Shown here in pieces: positions 16,461 through 25,174 of a stretch of DNA of 64,000 nucleotides. Under the pieces are notes generated by a model. It made no database searches, was not told the origin of the DNA, and saw only the letters and a program-made list of their open reading frames with translations. The position numbers and the translations under genes were made by a program. Position 1 is the stretch's first letter, and each line of letters starts with the position of its first letter. This DNA is from Flavobacteriales bacterium (lineage in GTDB: Bacteria > Bacteroidota > Bacteroidia > Flavobacteriales_F > PHOS-HE28): assembly GCA_016700415.1 (NCBI GenBank), contig CP065018.1, positions 1,302,001-1,366,000 of the forward strand, read 5' to 3'.

Positions 16461-17564
16461 ATGATCGGAAAAAAGTCCGTGCTCCTCCTCCTTGGCGTGG
16501 TCGTCGCGTCTTTCCTCGCTTGCCGCAAGGATCATCCCGAGGAACCCGTGCCATCCACCCCGCCAACGCCCACTTCCCCGGTGGTCTTCAACTTGGACTC
16601 GGTGCCATACTCCACGCTGTCGCACTATAACTTCTTTGAGGGACCTTTGGCGGAAATGCAGCCGGTGCAAGGCGTGCTGCCCTATGAGCTGATCACGCCC
16701 TTGTTCACCGATTATGTGCATAAGCTGCGCTACGTTTGGATGCCTGCGGGGAGCAAGGCCAGCTATGTCTCCGACGGCGAGGTGTTCGACTTCCCCGAGG
16801 GCGCGGTGATCATCAAGAATTTCTATTACGACAATGTGCAGCCCGGGAACACCCGCCGCATCCTGGAGACCCGCCTGATGATCAAGAAATTCGGGGCTTG
16901 GATCTTCGCCGACTACGTGTGGAACGATGACCAGACGGAGGCGGTGTACAACCTGAGCGGCTCCTATGTCCCCCTTACTTGGAATGATGCCGGCGGCCAG
17001 GGGCATGACGAGATCTACCGGATCCCTTCCGAGGCGGAATGCTTCACCTGCCACAAGTATTACGACCAGCCGATCCCCATCGGTCCGAAGCCGCAGAACA
17101 TGAATTCCACCATGAACTATGCGGACGGCCCCATGAACCAACTGGCCAAATGGGAAGCGGAGGGCTACCTGCAAAGCGGTTATCCGACCAACATCGAGAC
17201 CGTTGCCAAATGGGACGACCCCAACGAGACCGTGGAGCGCCGCGTCCGCGCATACCTGGACATCAACTGCGCACACTGCCACTCCACGGGCCGCCACTGC
17301 GATTATCGGCCCATACGCTTTGACTGGAACCTGACCACCGATCCAGTGAACCTGGGTGTTTGCGTGCCGCCGGACGATCCCATCCAGCCTTCACAGCAAT
17401 ACATTGTTTACGCCGGCAACAAGGCCCGTTCGATGCTGTACTTCCGGATGAGCTCCAATGAGGAAGCCGAACGCATGCCGTTGATGGGCCGCACGGTGCG
17501 GCATGAGGAGGCCATCGCGTTGATCGGCCAGTGGATCGACGCCATGCCGGACACCTGCCAATAG
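16461..17564 (+). CDS. Diheme c-type cytochrome-like lipoprotein (SO2930-like)
   Basis: Predicted lipoprotein: MIGKKSVLLLLGVVVASFLA then Cys21. It carries two c-type heme motifs, CFTCH (from residue 194) and CAHCH (from residue 270). Between and before them are segments I recognise from SO2930-family diheme proteins: a PLFTDYVHKLRYVWMP start, FPEGAVIIKNFYYDN, RRILETRLMIKK, YVWNDDQTEAVYNLSG, NQLAKWEAEGYL and RAYLDINCAHCH. The C-terminal region (SMLYFRMSSNEEAERMPLMG) resembles a heme-distal Met loop. It would sit in the periplasm or at the outer membrane as an electron carrier or oxidase subunit. The usual hydroxylase or multi-heme neighbours are missing. 367 aa. Confidence 0.8.
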   Translation: MIGKKSVLLLLGVVVASFLACRKDHPEEPVPSTPPTPTSPVVFNLDSVPYSTLSHYNFFEGPLAEMQPVQGVLPYELITPLFTDYVHKLRYVWMPAGSKASYVSDGEVFDFPEGAVIIKNFYYDNVQPGNTRRILETRLMIKKFGAWIFADYVWNDDQTEAVYNLSGSYVPLTWNDAGGQGHDEIYRIPSEAECFTCHKYYDQPIPIGPKPQNMNSTMNYADGPMNQLAKWEAEGYLQSGYPTNIETVAKWDDPNETVERRVRAYLDINCAHCHSTGRHCDYRPIRFDWNLTTDPVNLGVCVPPDDPIQPSQQYIVYAGNKARSMLYFRMSSNEEAERMPLMGRTVRHEEAIALIGQWIDAMPDTCQ

Positions 17565-17595
17565 GACTACATTCACCGTTCCAAACCACCACCCG

Positions 17596-19593
17596 ATGAA
17601 AAGAACCATACTCCTCGTTGCGATCTCGATGGCCGCATGGCATGTCCAAGCACAAGGCACCTGTGCGACCGCCGTAACCGCCGTATTGGGCGATTACTAT
17701 GTTTCGCAGATCAATGGCCCGGAAGCCCCTACCCCCGTATGCAGTTCGGGAGGCGGCGGTGCCACGGCGGGCAGGTGGTACAGTTATACCGCCACCATCG
17801 ACACCTTCATCACGGTGACCACCGACCTGCCCCAGAACGCCGGCATCGATACGCGCGTCCAAGTGTACACCGGCAGTTGCGGCAACCTGAGCTGCTATGC
17901 CGGTGATGATGATTCCGGCTCGGGGAACCTGGCCGTCACCACCTTCGCGGTCACGGCCGGTACCACCTATATCATCGCCTTTGACAACCGATGGACGGAC
18001 TCCGCCTTCACCTTCCGGATCTTGAAGACCGCGCCCGCACCCTCGATCAACGGCTTTTCGGAACAGTTCGTCAACACCACGGGATATGCCTACTGCATAG
18101 TGGACATGAACGGTGATGGGCTTGATGATGCCGTATCGGTGGACAACACCCACATCAACATCAATTACCAGAACGCGGGCGGCGGATTCACCAATACGAT
18201 CTACACCACCACGTACGCGGACTACCAGCCTTCCTGGAGCATGTGCGCAGGTGACCTCGATGGCAATGGCTACAACGACCTGGTGTATGCCGGCAGCGGG
18301 CTCACCTTCATGCTGGCCAACGGCGATGGCACCGGCTACACTGAGCTCTCCCAGCCCGAATACATCTTCTGCCAGCGGAGCAACTTGGTGGACATCAACA
18401 ACGACGGCAACCTCGATGCCTTCAGTTGCCACGACGTGGCCCCGAACGTGTATTACATCAACAACGGGGACGGCACGTACACCTGGCACCAAGGAGGCTT
18501 GGGCGACACGCCGGACGGAGGCAACTACGGCAGCATCTGGATCGACTACAACAACGATGGCAACTTGGACATGTTCATCGCCAAATGCAGGGGCGCGCAA
18601 TCACCAGCGAGCATCGACCAGCTCTGGCGGAACAACGGTGATGGCACCTTCACCGATGTGGCCCCGGAAAATCACCTGGACGGCTTCCAGCAATCCTGGA
18701 GCAGTGCTTGGGGCGACTTCGACAACGACGGCGACATGGACGTGATGATCGGCGCCAGTTCCTTCTCAGGCGGAGGCCACATGCTGATGCGCAATGACGG
18801 CAGCACCTTCACCAACATCACGGCGGGATCCGGGTACGACCTCTTCAACGGCACCAGCATCGAGTTCATCACGCGAGATTTCAACAACGACGGCTACCTC
18901 GACATCCTCGGTGGCGGCGCCCTGATGATGAACAATGGCGACATGACGTTCACCTATACCAACATCCCCGCAGGCAACGGCCCCACGGGCGACCTGAACA
19001 ACGACGGCTTCATCGACATCCAGAACGGCAACTCCATCTGGTTGAACGACGGCAACGACAACAACTGGATCAAGATCATCACCACGGGTACGGAAAGTAA
19101 CTTGAACGGTATCGGCGCCCGGGTGGAGATCACAAGCGCCATGGGCACGCAGATCCGCGATGTGCGCAGCGGCGACGGCTTCCGCTACATGAGCAGCCTC
19201 ACCACGCACTTCGGCATCGGCACGGACGATGCCATCTCGAACATCACCATACGCTGGCCGTCCGGCATCGTGAACACGGTCGCCGACCCACAGATCAACA
19301 GCACGATCACCGTGGTGGAAGACCCCGACAACAATGTGGCCACTGGAGTTGCAAGCGCACCGGCTGCTGAGTTGAGCCTCTTCCCTTCTCCGGTGATGAA
19401 CACCCTGCACATTCGTTCCACCCGGATCATCAATGGTGACCACGTGGCCATCACGGACATGACCGGAAAGGAAGTCGCTCGGCCGGCGCTCGTCAACGGC
19501 ACTGTCGATGTTTCCGGTTTGAGCAGTGGCATCTACCTTTTGAAAATGGACGGTGCATCAGGCACCCTTACGGCCAAGTTCACGAAGGAATAA
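17596..19593 (+). CDS. FG-GAP/VCBS repeat protein with ASPIC/UnbV domain and T9SS type A sorting domain
   Basis: Secreted protein of 665 aa. After a signal peptide (MKRTILLVAISMAAWHVQA) there is a beta-sandwich pre-domain (to about residue 145). Seven or more FG-GAP/VCBS-like repeats follow, each with a calcium-type loop such as DMNGDGLDD, DLDGNGYND, DINNDGNLD, DYNNDGNLD and DFNNDGYLD. An ASPIC/UnbV-type domain is next (GARVEITSAMGTQIRDV ... ITIRWPSG). The last 75 residues are a Por-type sorting domain (LSLFPSPVMNTLHI ... SGLSSGIYLLKM). This order resembles CRTAC-type calcium-binding propellers. Expected at the cell surface. It starts 31 nt after the diheme gene and may share its transcript. 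Confidence 0.93.
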   Translation: MKRTILLVAISMAAWHVQAQGTCATAVTAVLGDYYVSQINGPEAPTPVCSSGGGGATAGRWYSYTATIDTFITVTTDLPQNAGIDTRVQVYTGSCGNLSCYAGDDDSGSGNLAVTTFAVTAGTTYIIAFDNRWTDSAFTFRILKTAPAPSINGFSEQFVNTTGYAYCIVDMNGDGLDDAVSVDNTHININYQNAGGGFTNTIYTTTYADYQPSWSMCAGDLDGNGYNDLVYAGSGLTFMLANGDGTGYTELSQPEYIFCQRSNLVDINNDGNLDAFSCHDVAPNVYYINNGDGTYTWHQGGLGDTPDGGNYGSIWIDYNNDGNLDMFIAKCRGAQSPASIDQLWRNNGDGTFTDVAPENHLDGFQQSWSSAWGDFDNDGDMDVMIGASSFSGGGHMLMRNDGSTFTNITAGSGYDLFNGTSIEFITRDFNNDGYLDILGGGALMMNNGDMTFTYTNIPAGNGPTGDLNNDGFIDIQNGNSIWLNDGNDNNWIKIITTGTESNLNGIGARVEITSAMGTQIRDVRSGDGFRYMSSLTTHFGIGTDDAISNITIRWPSGIVNTVADPQINSTITVVEDPDNNVATGVASAPAAELSLFPSPVMNTLHIRSTRIINGDHVAITDMTGKEVARPALVNGTVDVSGLSSGIYLLKMDGASGTLTAKFTKE

Positions 19594-19613
19594 CGCCAAC
19601 ACCCCGCTTCGGG

Positions 19614-19641
19614 AAGGGCCATCCGGATCGGGGTGGCCCTT
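19614..19641 (+). terminator. Hairpin after the FG-GAP gene
   Basis: AAGGGCCA (19614-19621) pairs with TGGCCCTT (19634-19641) over a 12-nt loop; ACCCCG (19601-19606) can alternatively pair with CGGGGT (19629-19634). No long T run follows, so this is a possible rather than a certain intrinsic terminator. Confidence 0.45.
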
Positions 19642-19719
19642 TCCGTTGGTCATACCCACGTTCCCAGTGCCCTCCCTGCTCCGATCAAGCCGCAAGGACA
19701 ACAGTAGATATCCAGCAGC

Positions 19720-20226
19720 ATGAGCAGGGGATTCGTACGCGAGGACGATCAGGAGGAACCTGTGTTCATCCCTGCGCGTGCACCCATCCCTGCCGGCATG
19801 GACAACTTGGTGACACCACGCGGCCTGAAGCTGTTGCGGGAAGAGCGGGCGCAATTGGAGCGGGAGCGCGCCGCAGTGGACACGCCCGAGGGGCCGTCTC
19901 GCCGAAGGGAACTGGCCGAGATCAATGGCAGGCTGGCTTTGCTGGAGGCACGGATCGCCAGCGCGCGCGAGGTGGAATCCGACGAGCGCCCCAATGATGA
20001 GGTGCGCTTTGGGAGCACCGTGAACTTCGTCATCACGGGCGGACCCCGGCAAGGCATTGAGCGCACCTTCACCTTGGTAGGCGTTGACGAGGCCCGGATC
20101 GCGGAAGGACTGATCGCCTTCACAGCACCCATCGCACAGGCCCTATTGGGCCGGAAAGCTGGTGACACGGTGGAATTCCAGCATGGCGAACAGGTGCAGA
20201 CATTGATCGTGAACGGCATCCGGTAG
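19720..20226 (+). CDS. GreA/GreB-family transcription elongation factor
   Basis: Cytoplasmic protein of 168 aa that probably enters the RNA polymerase secondary channel. A divergent N-terminal tail (to about residue 28) is followed by LVTPRGLKLLREERAQLERERA, the start of the Gre antiparallel coiled coil, continuing through LAEINGRLALLEARIASARE. The C-terminal FKBP-like half begins near VRFGSTVNFVITGGPRQG and ends TFTLVGVDEARIAEGLIAFTAPIAQALLGRKAGDTVEF split by short turns, the usual Gre order (the SP-x-x-x-A-x-x-G-x-x-x-GD motif is TAPIAQALLGRKAGD here). The acidic tip of the coiled coil is less clear (DTPEGP), so GreB-like cleavage activity is uncertain. Confidence 0.85.
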   Translation: MSRGFVREDDQEEPVFIPARAPIPAGMDNLVTPRGLKLLREERAQLERERAAVDTPEGPSRRRELAEINGRLALLEARIASAREVESDERPNDEVRFGSTVNFVITGGPRQGIERTFTLVGVDEARIAEGLIAFTAPIAQALLGRKAGDTVEFQHGEQVQTLIVNGIR

Positions 20227-20312
20227 GCGTTTTCCGGCGGTTCGTCGAACTGCGGCTTTCGGGTGTTGTTGGCTCATTACCTTCAAACCCCCTTCACCCT
20301 ATCCCAATAAAA

Positions 20313-22961
20313 ATGGCACCCATCGTCACCCTTTTTCAAAAATCGATTTTCCTGTTGGCGATCCTGTTGTTCGCAGCGGCCCCCATCTCAGCCACGGCCC
20401 AGAACGAGTGCGCGGCCCATGCGGGTATCATCACCACGGACTTCGGTCCCCATTGCCTGCACAACGGTGAAGCCACGTTGACAGGGACACCGGACGGGAG
20501 CGCCGTGGTACCGGCGGGCTTCACCACCGTCTACATCCTTTCGCGCACCAACAGCCTGATCATCGAGCAGATGGGCCCGTCCCCCAATTTCGTCGTGAGT
20601 ACCGTGGACGTATGGCGCATCCATGCAATGGTCCTCGATCCCGCCACCCTTGATCTCTCCACGGTGCAGTTCGGGATCACAAGCATTTATGATGTGCAGC
20701 CCCAGATCACGCAAGGCGGAGGTCCGATCTGCGCGAGCATCAGCATGACGGGTGCTGCCATGAAAACCGCGGAATGTGAAGAACCCTGTACGGCATTCGC
20801 TTCCGGCATGGCCATGGACTCCACCTTGGTATGCTTGGTGGGCGGGCAGGCCACGCTCACGGCCACGCCTTCCGGCCTGAGCAACGTGCCCGCCGGTTAC
20901 GAAGTGCGCTATCTGCTCACCCGCACCAACGGCCTCATCATCGAGCAGCTGTCCACCGCGTCCAGCTTCACCGTACACAGCACGGATGTGTGGCGCATCC
21001 ACAACTTGGTGTATGATCCCGCCACCCTGGACCTCGGCACCATCACCTTCGGTGTCACCAGCGCGTACGACCTGCGATCCATGTTACTGCAGGGCGGCGG
21101 CTCCATCTGCGCCAGCTTGGACATCAACGGGGCCTTCGTAAAGACCGGGGAATGCACGCCCAACTGCTTTGCGGAAGCGGGCGTGGTGAGCGCCGACCAA
21201 GCTGATGTGTGCCTGGCGGAAGGGTCGGCCATGCTCAGCGCCACACCCGATGGCAACGCCACCGTTCCCGACGGTTACGAGCTCGTCTACTTGCTCACCC
21301 AGGAAAGCGGCATCCCGGTGATCCTCGCGCACGCCGGTACGCCTGAGTTCACTGTGCAGGCTCCGGGGCAATACGGCATTCATCCCTTCGTGTACGATCC
21401 GGCGACCTTCGATCTCACCACGGTAGTGCCGGGCGAGACGACCCTCCTGGACCTGAACGCCCAGTTGCAGCAAGGCGGCGGTGGCATTTGCGCCAGCTTG
21501 GACATGGACGGTGCGGATTTCCAAGTGGTGGACTGTTCGCCGACCTGCACAGCGGATGCGGGAACCATGAATTCGGAGACCGAAGTGCCCTGCTTGGGCG
21601 ATGGCAGCGCCATGATCAGTGCGACCTCCAACGGCGACACATTGGTGCCACCCGGCTTCGTGATGGGCTATTGGCTCACACAGGGTTCCGGACTGGTCCT
21701 CGTGGATCTGGGCACCGAGCCTGTCTTCGCCGTTTCCGACACCGGCCTCTACCATATTCATGCGTTCGTGTTTGATCCCTCCACATGGGATCTCTCCATG
21801 GTCCAACTTGGCGAAACCTCCGCTTATGAACTGAACCTTTCGTTGACCCAGGCAGGAGGCACCATCTGCGCCAGCTTGGACGTGTTGGGAGCCGCCATCC
21901 ACGTGATGGCGTGCCCGCCCTCATGCACGGCAGGTATCGACGCCTTCATCAGCATTTGCACAAGCAATTCGCTCGTGGTCTTGTTGAACGCGCTTGGCGG
22001 CGAACCTTGCCCGAACGGTATGTGGACGACCCCGAATGGGAACCCCTTCAACGGGATCTTCAACCCGGCGATCGATCCAGCAGGGACATACACCTATACA
22101 GTGGCCATTCCGTTCAGCGCACCCTCCGTGGCCACGGTGACCGTGAACGTGGTGACGGCAGCTAATGCCGGTGCCTCCACCTCACTCGTGCTCTGCGCCA
22201 CGGATGGCATCATCGACCTCCATGATGCACTGGGCGGCGCATCCGATCCCACAGGAACTTGGATGTGGGGAGGAACTCCCTTCAACGGGCAGTTCGATCC
22301 CGCGACCATGAGCTCAGGCGTCTGCACGTACACTGTCACTGGAATCCCGCCTTGCCTTGATGCCACAGCGAGTGTGACGATATTGGTCATCCCTCCACCG
22401 AACGCCGGCACGGACGGTGAGGTCACCGCGTGTATTGATGGACCTGCCGTGCTTCTCTTCCTTGCTTTGAACGGATCCCCTGACCCGGGAGGTAGCTGGA
22501 GCGGACCGAGCGAGGTGACCAATGGCGTGTTCAATCCCGCGACGATGGAGTCGGGGATCTATATCTACACGGTGCTCGGAATTGCACCCTGTGCTTCCGC
22601 CAGTGCCGTGGTGATGGTGAACGTGTTGGAATGCCCGGATGAATTCCCCGTGGCCCGCAACGGGAACGACTTGGAGGCGGCCACCACCGCCGTGGGTGAA
22701 GATCCGGCAGGGCAACCCATCGGGATCTGGCCGAACCCGGCCACGGACGCGGTCAACGTGGTCCTTCCCTTCCCCGCATCGGGGATCGACCGGCTGGAGT
22801 TGACCGATGCCACGGGCCGTACTGTATTGGCCACCGCTCATCCAAAAAGCGCGAACGAGCTTACACTGGACGTGCGCACGCTGACACCCGGTGTTTGGAC
22901 GTTGCGCGTCACCGCAGTGGGCCAGGTCAGTGTGGGGCGGTTCGTACGCAGCGCGCATTGA
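20313..22961 (+). CDS. Internally repeated T9SS type A surface protein
   Basis: Secreted protein of 882 aa with a signal peptide (MAPIVTLFQKSIFLLAILLF, cleavage after ATA). Four tandem modules of about 125 residues follow (from about 30, 160, 285 and 410). Each has a paired Cys start, a VPAGYEVRYLLTRTNGLIIE-like strand, a WRIHNLVYDPATLDL-like strand, an LQQGGGxICASLDxxGA motif and a closing Cys pair. I do not recognise this module. After it come three shorter repeats of about 85 residues (ALGGxxxPxGxW ... FNGxFNPATxxxGxYTYTV), which resemble Ig-like adhesin repeats. The C-terminus is a Por-type sorting domain (IGIWPNPATDAVNVVLP). Function unknown; probably adhesion or surface coating. Confidence 0.88.
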   Translation: MAPIVTLFQKSIFLLAILLFAAAPISATAQNECAAHAGIITTDFGPHCLHNGEATLTGTPDGSAVVPAGFTTVYILSRTNSLIIEQMGPSPNFVVSTVDVWRIHAMVLDPATLDLSTVQFGITSIYDVQPQITQGGGPICASISMTGAAMKTAECEEPCTAFASGMAMDSTLVCLVGGQATLTATPSGLSNVPAGYEVRYLLTRTNGLIIEQLSTASSFTVHSTDVWRIHNLVYDPATLDLGTITFGVTSAYDLRSMLLQGGGSICASLDINGAFVKTGECTPNCFAEAGVVSADQADVCLAEGSAMLSATPDGNATVPDGYELVYLLTQESGIPVILAHAGTPEFTVQAPGQYGIHPFVYDPATFDLTTVVPGETTLLDLNAQLQQGGGGICASLDMDGADFQVVDCSPTCTADAGTMNSETEVPCLGDGSAMISATSNGDTLVPPGFVMGYWLTQGSGLVLVDLGTEPVFAVSDTGLYHIHAFVFDPSTWDLSMVQLGETSAYELNLSLTQAGGTICASLDVLGAAIHVMACPPSCTAGIDAFISICTSNSLVVLLNALGGEPCPNGMWTTPNGNPFNGIFNPAIDPAGTYTYTVAIPFSAPSVATVTVNVVTAANAGASTSLVLCATDGIIDLHDALGGASDPTGTWMWGGTPFNGQFDPATMSSGVCTYTVTGIPPCLDATASVTILVIPPPNAGTDGEVTACIDGPAVLLFLALNGSPDPGGSWSGPSEVTNGVFNPATMESGIYIYTVLGIAPCASASAVVMVNVLECPDEFPVARNGNDLEAATTAVGEDPAGQPIGIWPNPATDAVNVVLPFPASGIDRLELTDATGRTVLATAHPKSANELTLDVRTLTPGVWTLRVTAVGQVSVGRFVRSAH

Positions 22962-23192
22962 CCTCATCGACAATGGCCGATGGAGCAACGCGTGACCAGG
23001 CCCCGTCCCTCTTGCGTTATCCGACTATCTCTCTATCGTTGCCAGTGGTTTCCTCTTTGCGTTTTTGAGCATACTGACTTTGGGCCTGTTGTCGGGCGCC
23101 TTTCTGATCAGTATGGAACACTGATGACTTCGGCACATCTTGCAACAGTGGGCGGAGCGCGATCAGCGCGGGTTCCGACTTCCAGTTGACCC

Positions 23193-24005
23193 ATGGACAT
23201 TTCACACATAGGGCTATACATTTTACTCGGCTTCGGTGTCGGTGCTTTGGGCACGTTGATCGGCGCGGGCGGCGGCTTCATCCTGCTGCCGGTACTCTTG
23301 CTCCTGTTCCCCGACATGCCCCCTGAGGCGCTCACGAGCATCTCCTTGGCGGTGGTCTTCATCAACGCCGCCTCCGGCTCCTTCGCCTATTCCCGCCTTA
23401 AGCGCATCGACTACCGCTCAGGCTTAAGGCTGGCATTGGCCACCCTTCCCGGGGCGATCATCGGCGCGTATATCACGCAGTACATCCCGCGGAAGGCGTT
23501 CGATATCGTGCTCGGTTTCGTACTGCTCGCGGTTGCCGCCTTTCTTCTGCTGAAGCCCGGCTACCAAGCGGCCACATTGGTCACGCAGCGGCATCGCGCC
23601 CACCGCACGGTGACGGACCGTGAAGGCACCACTTACGCGTACTCCTTCAACATGGTGACCGGGGTGGCGGTGAGCTTTGTCGTCGGCTTTCTGTCCAGTC
23701 TGTTGGGCATCGGGGGCGGGGTCATCCACGTGCCTTTCCTCGCCACCGTGCTGCATTTCCCGGTACCCATCGCCACGGCCACCTCGCACTTCATCTTGGC
23801 CATCATGGCCTTGGCAGGCACGGTGGCGCACATCGCCCAAGGCAACCTCACTGCAGGCTGGCCCTACGTGCTTTCCATCGGTGCGGGAACCGTTGTGGGC
23901 GCACAGGTGGGTGCCTGGGCTTCGCACAAGATCAAGCCGGAATGGATCATTCGCACACTGGCAGTAGCGCTATTCCTATTAGGCCTGCGCTTGGTGATGC
24001 ACTGA
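23193..24005 (+). CDS. TauE/SafE (TSUP) family permease
   Basis: Membrane protein of 270 aa with two homologous halves, each opening with a glycine-rich signature: GFGVGALGTLIGAGGGFILLPVL near residue 12 and VGFLSSLLGIGGGVIHVPFL near residue 170 (each split by polar residues). About eight membrane helices; a hydrophilic loop of about 30 residues (VTQRHRAHRTVTDREG) links the halves. Family members export or import sulfur-containing anions such as sulfite, sulfoacetate or thiosulfate. No sulfur-metabolism neighbour is present, so the substrate is unknown. Single gene; the 231 bases upstream (22962-23192) hold no gene I recognise. Confidence 0.9.
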   Translation: MDISHIGLYILLGFGVGALGTLIGAGGGFILLPVLLLLFPDMPPEALTSISLAVVFINAASGSFAYSRLKRIDYRSGLRLALATLPGAIIGAYITQYIPRKAFDIVLGFVLLAVAAFLLLKPGYQAATLVTQRHRAHRTVTDREGTTYAYSFNMVTGVAVSFVVGFLSSLLGIGGGVIHVPFLATVLHFPVPIATATSHFILAIMALAGTVAHIAQGNLTAGWPYVLSIGAGTVVGAQVGAWASHKIKPEWIIRTLAVALFLLGLRLVMH

Positions 24006-24033
24006 GCACCGAACATCGCATAGAATGAAGGCG

Positions 24034-24117
24034 AGAGAGGAGATGGAGGTAAGTGAGGTAAAGCCACATCTCTACTTTGCTACCCTCACCTACATTACTT
24101 CCCTTGCCTCCCTTACC
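24034..24117. repeat. Purine/pyrimidine palindromic element, GAGGTAAG family
   Basis: The left arm is purine-rich (GGAGGTAAGTGAGGTAAAG, 24045-24063). The right arm (24075-24117) is the pyrimidine-rich counterpart, reading on the minus strand as GGTAAGGGAGGCAAGGGAAG then TAATGTAGGTGAGGGTAGCA. The arms can fold on each other imperfectly. Similar words occur on both sides of the IS256 element at 58507-58544 and 59931-59995. Confidence 0.55.
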
Positions 24118-24146
24118 CGCAGATGAAAAAAACTCGAAGGAAGAAC

Positions 24147-24154
24147 TACCTTTG
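24147..24154 (+). promoter_or_regulatory. -7 box TACCTTTG of the SRP RNA gene
   Basis: A perfect TAnnTTTG box. TCC separates it from GGGGCAAG, the first strand of the SRP RNA terminal stem. Because the RNA 5' end is fixed by base pairing, this places the transcription start about 4 nt after the box and calibrates the other boxes in the window. Confidence 0.65.
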
Positions 24155-24157
24155 TCC

Positions 24158-24255
24158 GGGGCAAGTCTTGTACGTCCAGCTCCTGCTGAATCCCTCAGGG
24201 CCGGAAGGCAGCAAGGGTAGGCGGTCGTAGCGGAGCGATATGAGGAGCTTGCCCC
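24158..24255 (+). ncRNA. ffs: Signal recognition particle RNA, small bacterial type (4.5S-like)
   Basis: RNA component of SRP, which with Ffh targets inner-membrane proteins. The diagnostic apical region is present: a CAGGGCCGGAAGGCAGCA core gives the conserved GGAA-type tetraloop and asymmetric internal loop bound by the Ffh M domain. GGGGCAAG (24158-24165) pairs perfectly with CTTGCCCC (24248-24255) to close a rod of about 98 nt, without an Alu domain. Seven T residues (24258-24264) follow the closing stem, as in an intrinsic terminator. A -7 box lies just upstream. The SDR gene begins 20 nt after the stem. Confidence 0.93.
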
Positions 24256-24275
24256 ACTTTTTTTGCCCCCCACTG

Positions 24276-25079
24276 ATGTCCCCCACTTCGAAGGTCGTAC
24301 TGGTCACCGGCGGTTCCAGCGGCATCGGCAAGGCCATTTGTACACGTTTGGCCGCACAAGGGCACACGGTCTTTGGTACTACGCGCAAGGTGGGTACACA
24401 GCCCAAAGGTTATCGTCTCATCACCATGGATCTGGTGGATGACACCTCGGTGAAACACGCCGTTAACGAGGTGATAACTGCGGCGCACCGCATCGATGTG
24501 GTGGTCAACAATGCCGGGCTCGGCATCCAAGGCCCTACCGAGGATATTCAACCTGAGCAGGCGATCGAACTGTTCGACGCCAACCTCTTTGGCGCGCACC
24601 GTGTTTGCCGCGCGGTACTGCCGCACATGCGGGCCAATGGTTCGGGACTGATCATCAACATTACCAGCCTCGCCGCCAACTTCGGATTGCCCTACCGTGG
24701 TTTCTACAGCGCCAGCAAGGCGGCCTTGGAGCGATACACGGAAGCCTTGAGCATGGAAGTACAGCCTTTCGGCATCCATGTGGTGAGCTTGCAACCCGGC
24801 GAGTACAAGACCAACATCGGCACCAACCGCATCCGGCCCGCCGTGATCGGCGAAGCCTACAAGGACGGCTACGACCGTGCGATGGAAATCCTCGGTGGTA
24901 GCCTTCATTACAGCCATGACCCCGATGAAGTGGCGGTGCTGGTACAAAAGATCATGGGCACGGCCAGGCCGAAGAGCGTCTATTACGCCGCGCATGGCCT
25001 GCAGCGGTCGGCGGTGCTGTTGAAGAAGCTGCTGCCGGGCAGGCTGTTCCAACGCCTGATGATGCGGGAATACCGCTGA
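24276..25079 (+). CDS. SDR-family oxidoreductase
   Basis: Classical short-chain dehydrogenase, 267 aa. TGGSSGIGKAI is the NAD(P)-binding Gly motif, NNAGLG the structural motif, and Ser/Tyr/Lys of the active site appear in NITSLAANFG and YRGFYSASKAALE (Tyr-x-x-x-Lys as YSASK). The C-terminal part (VSLQPGEYKTNIG) fits the extended substrate loop of sterol- or ketoreductase-like members. The ATG at 24276 is preferred to one at 24240 because the latter lies inside the SRP RNA. There is no separate promoter visible, so some expression may come from read-through of the SRP RNA terminator. Substrate unknown. Confidence 0.9.
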   Translation: MSPTSKVVLVTGGSSGIGKAICTRLAAQGHTVFGTTRKVGTQPKGYRLITMDLVDDTSVKHAVNEVITAAHRIDVVVNNAGLGIQGPTEDIQPEQAIELFDANLFGAHRVCRAVLPHMRANGSGLIINITSLAANFGLPYRGFYSASKAALERYTEALSMEVQPFGIHVVSLQPGEYKTNIGTNRIRPAVIGEAYKDGYDRAMEILGGSLHYSHDPDEVAVLVQKIMGTARPKSVYYAAHGLQRSAVLLKKLLPGRLFQRLMMREYR

Positions 25080-25174
25080 AGTGCGTTCAGGGATAGGAAT
25101 GTGCGCCTGTGGTACGATCTGGTGCCGTTCAGCGTGCCAGATGCTTTTATCTTGTGTTCCCAAATCCAAGAACC

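Noticed and set aside
20400..21900. CRISPR-like or tandem DNA repeat array in the repeated surface protein
   Set aside because: The periodicity is at the protein-domain level (about 375 bp) with diverged DNA copies; no short identical repeats with spacers exist here or anywhere in the window.
24240..24276. SDR start at 24240
   Set aside because: That ATG lies inside the 3' strand of the SRP RNA stem; the next ATG at 24276 begins directly before the Rossmann fold.
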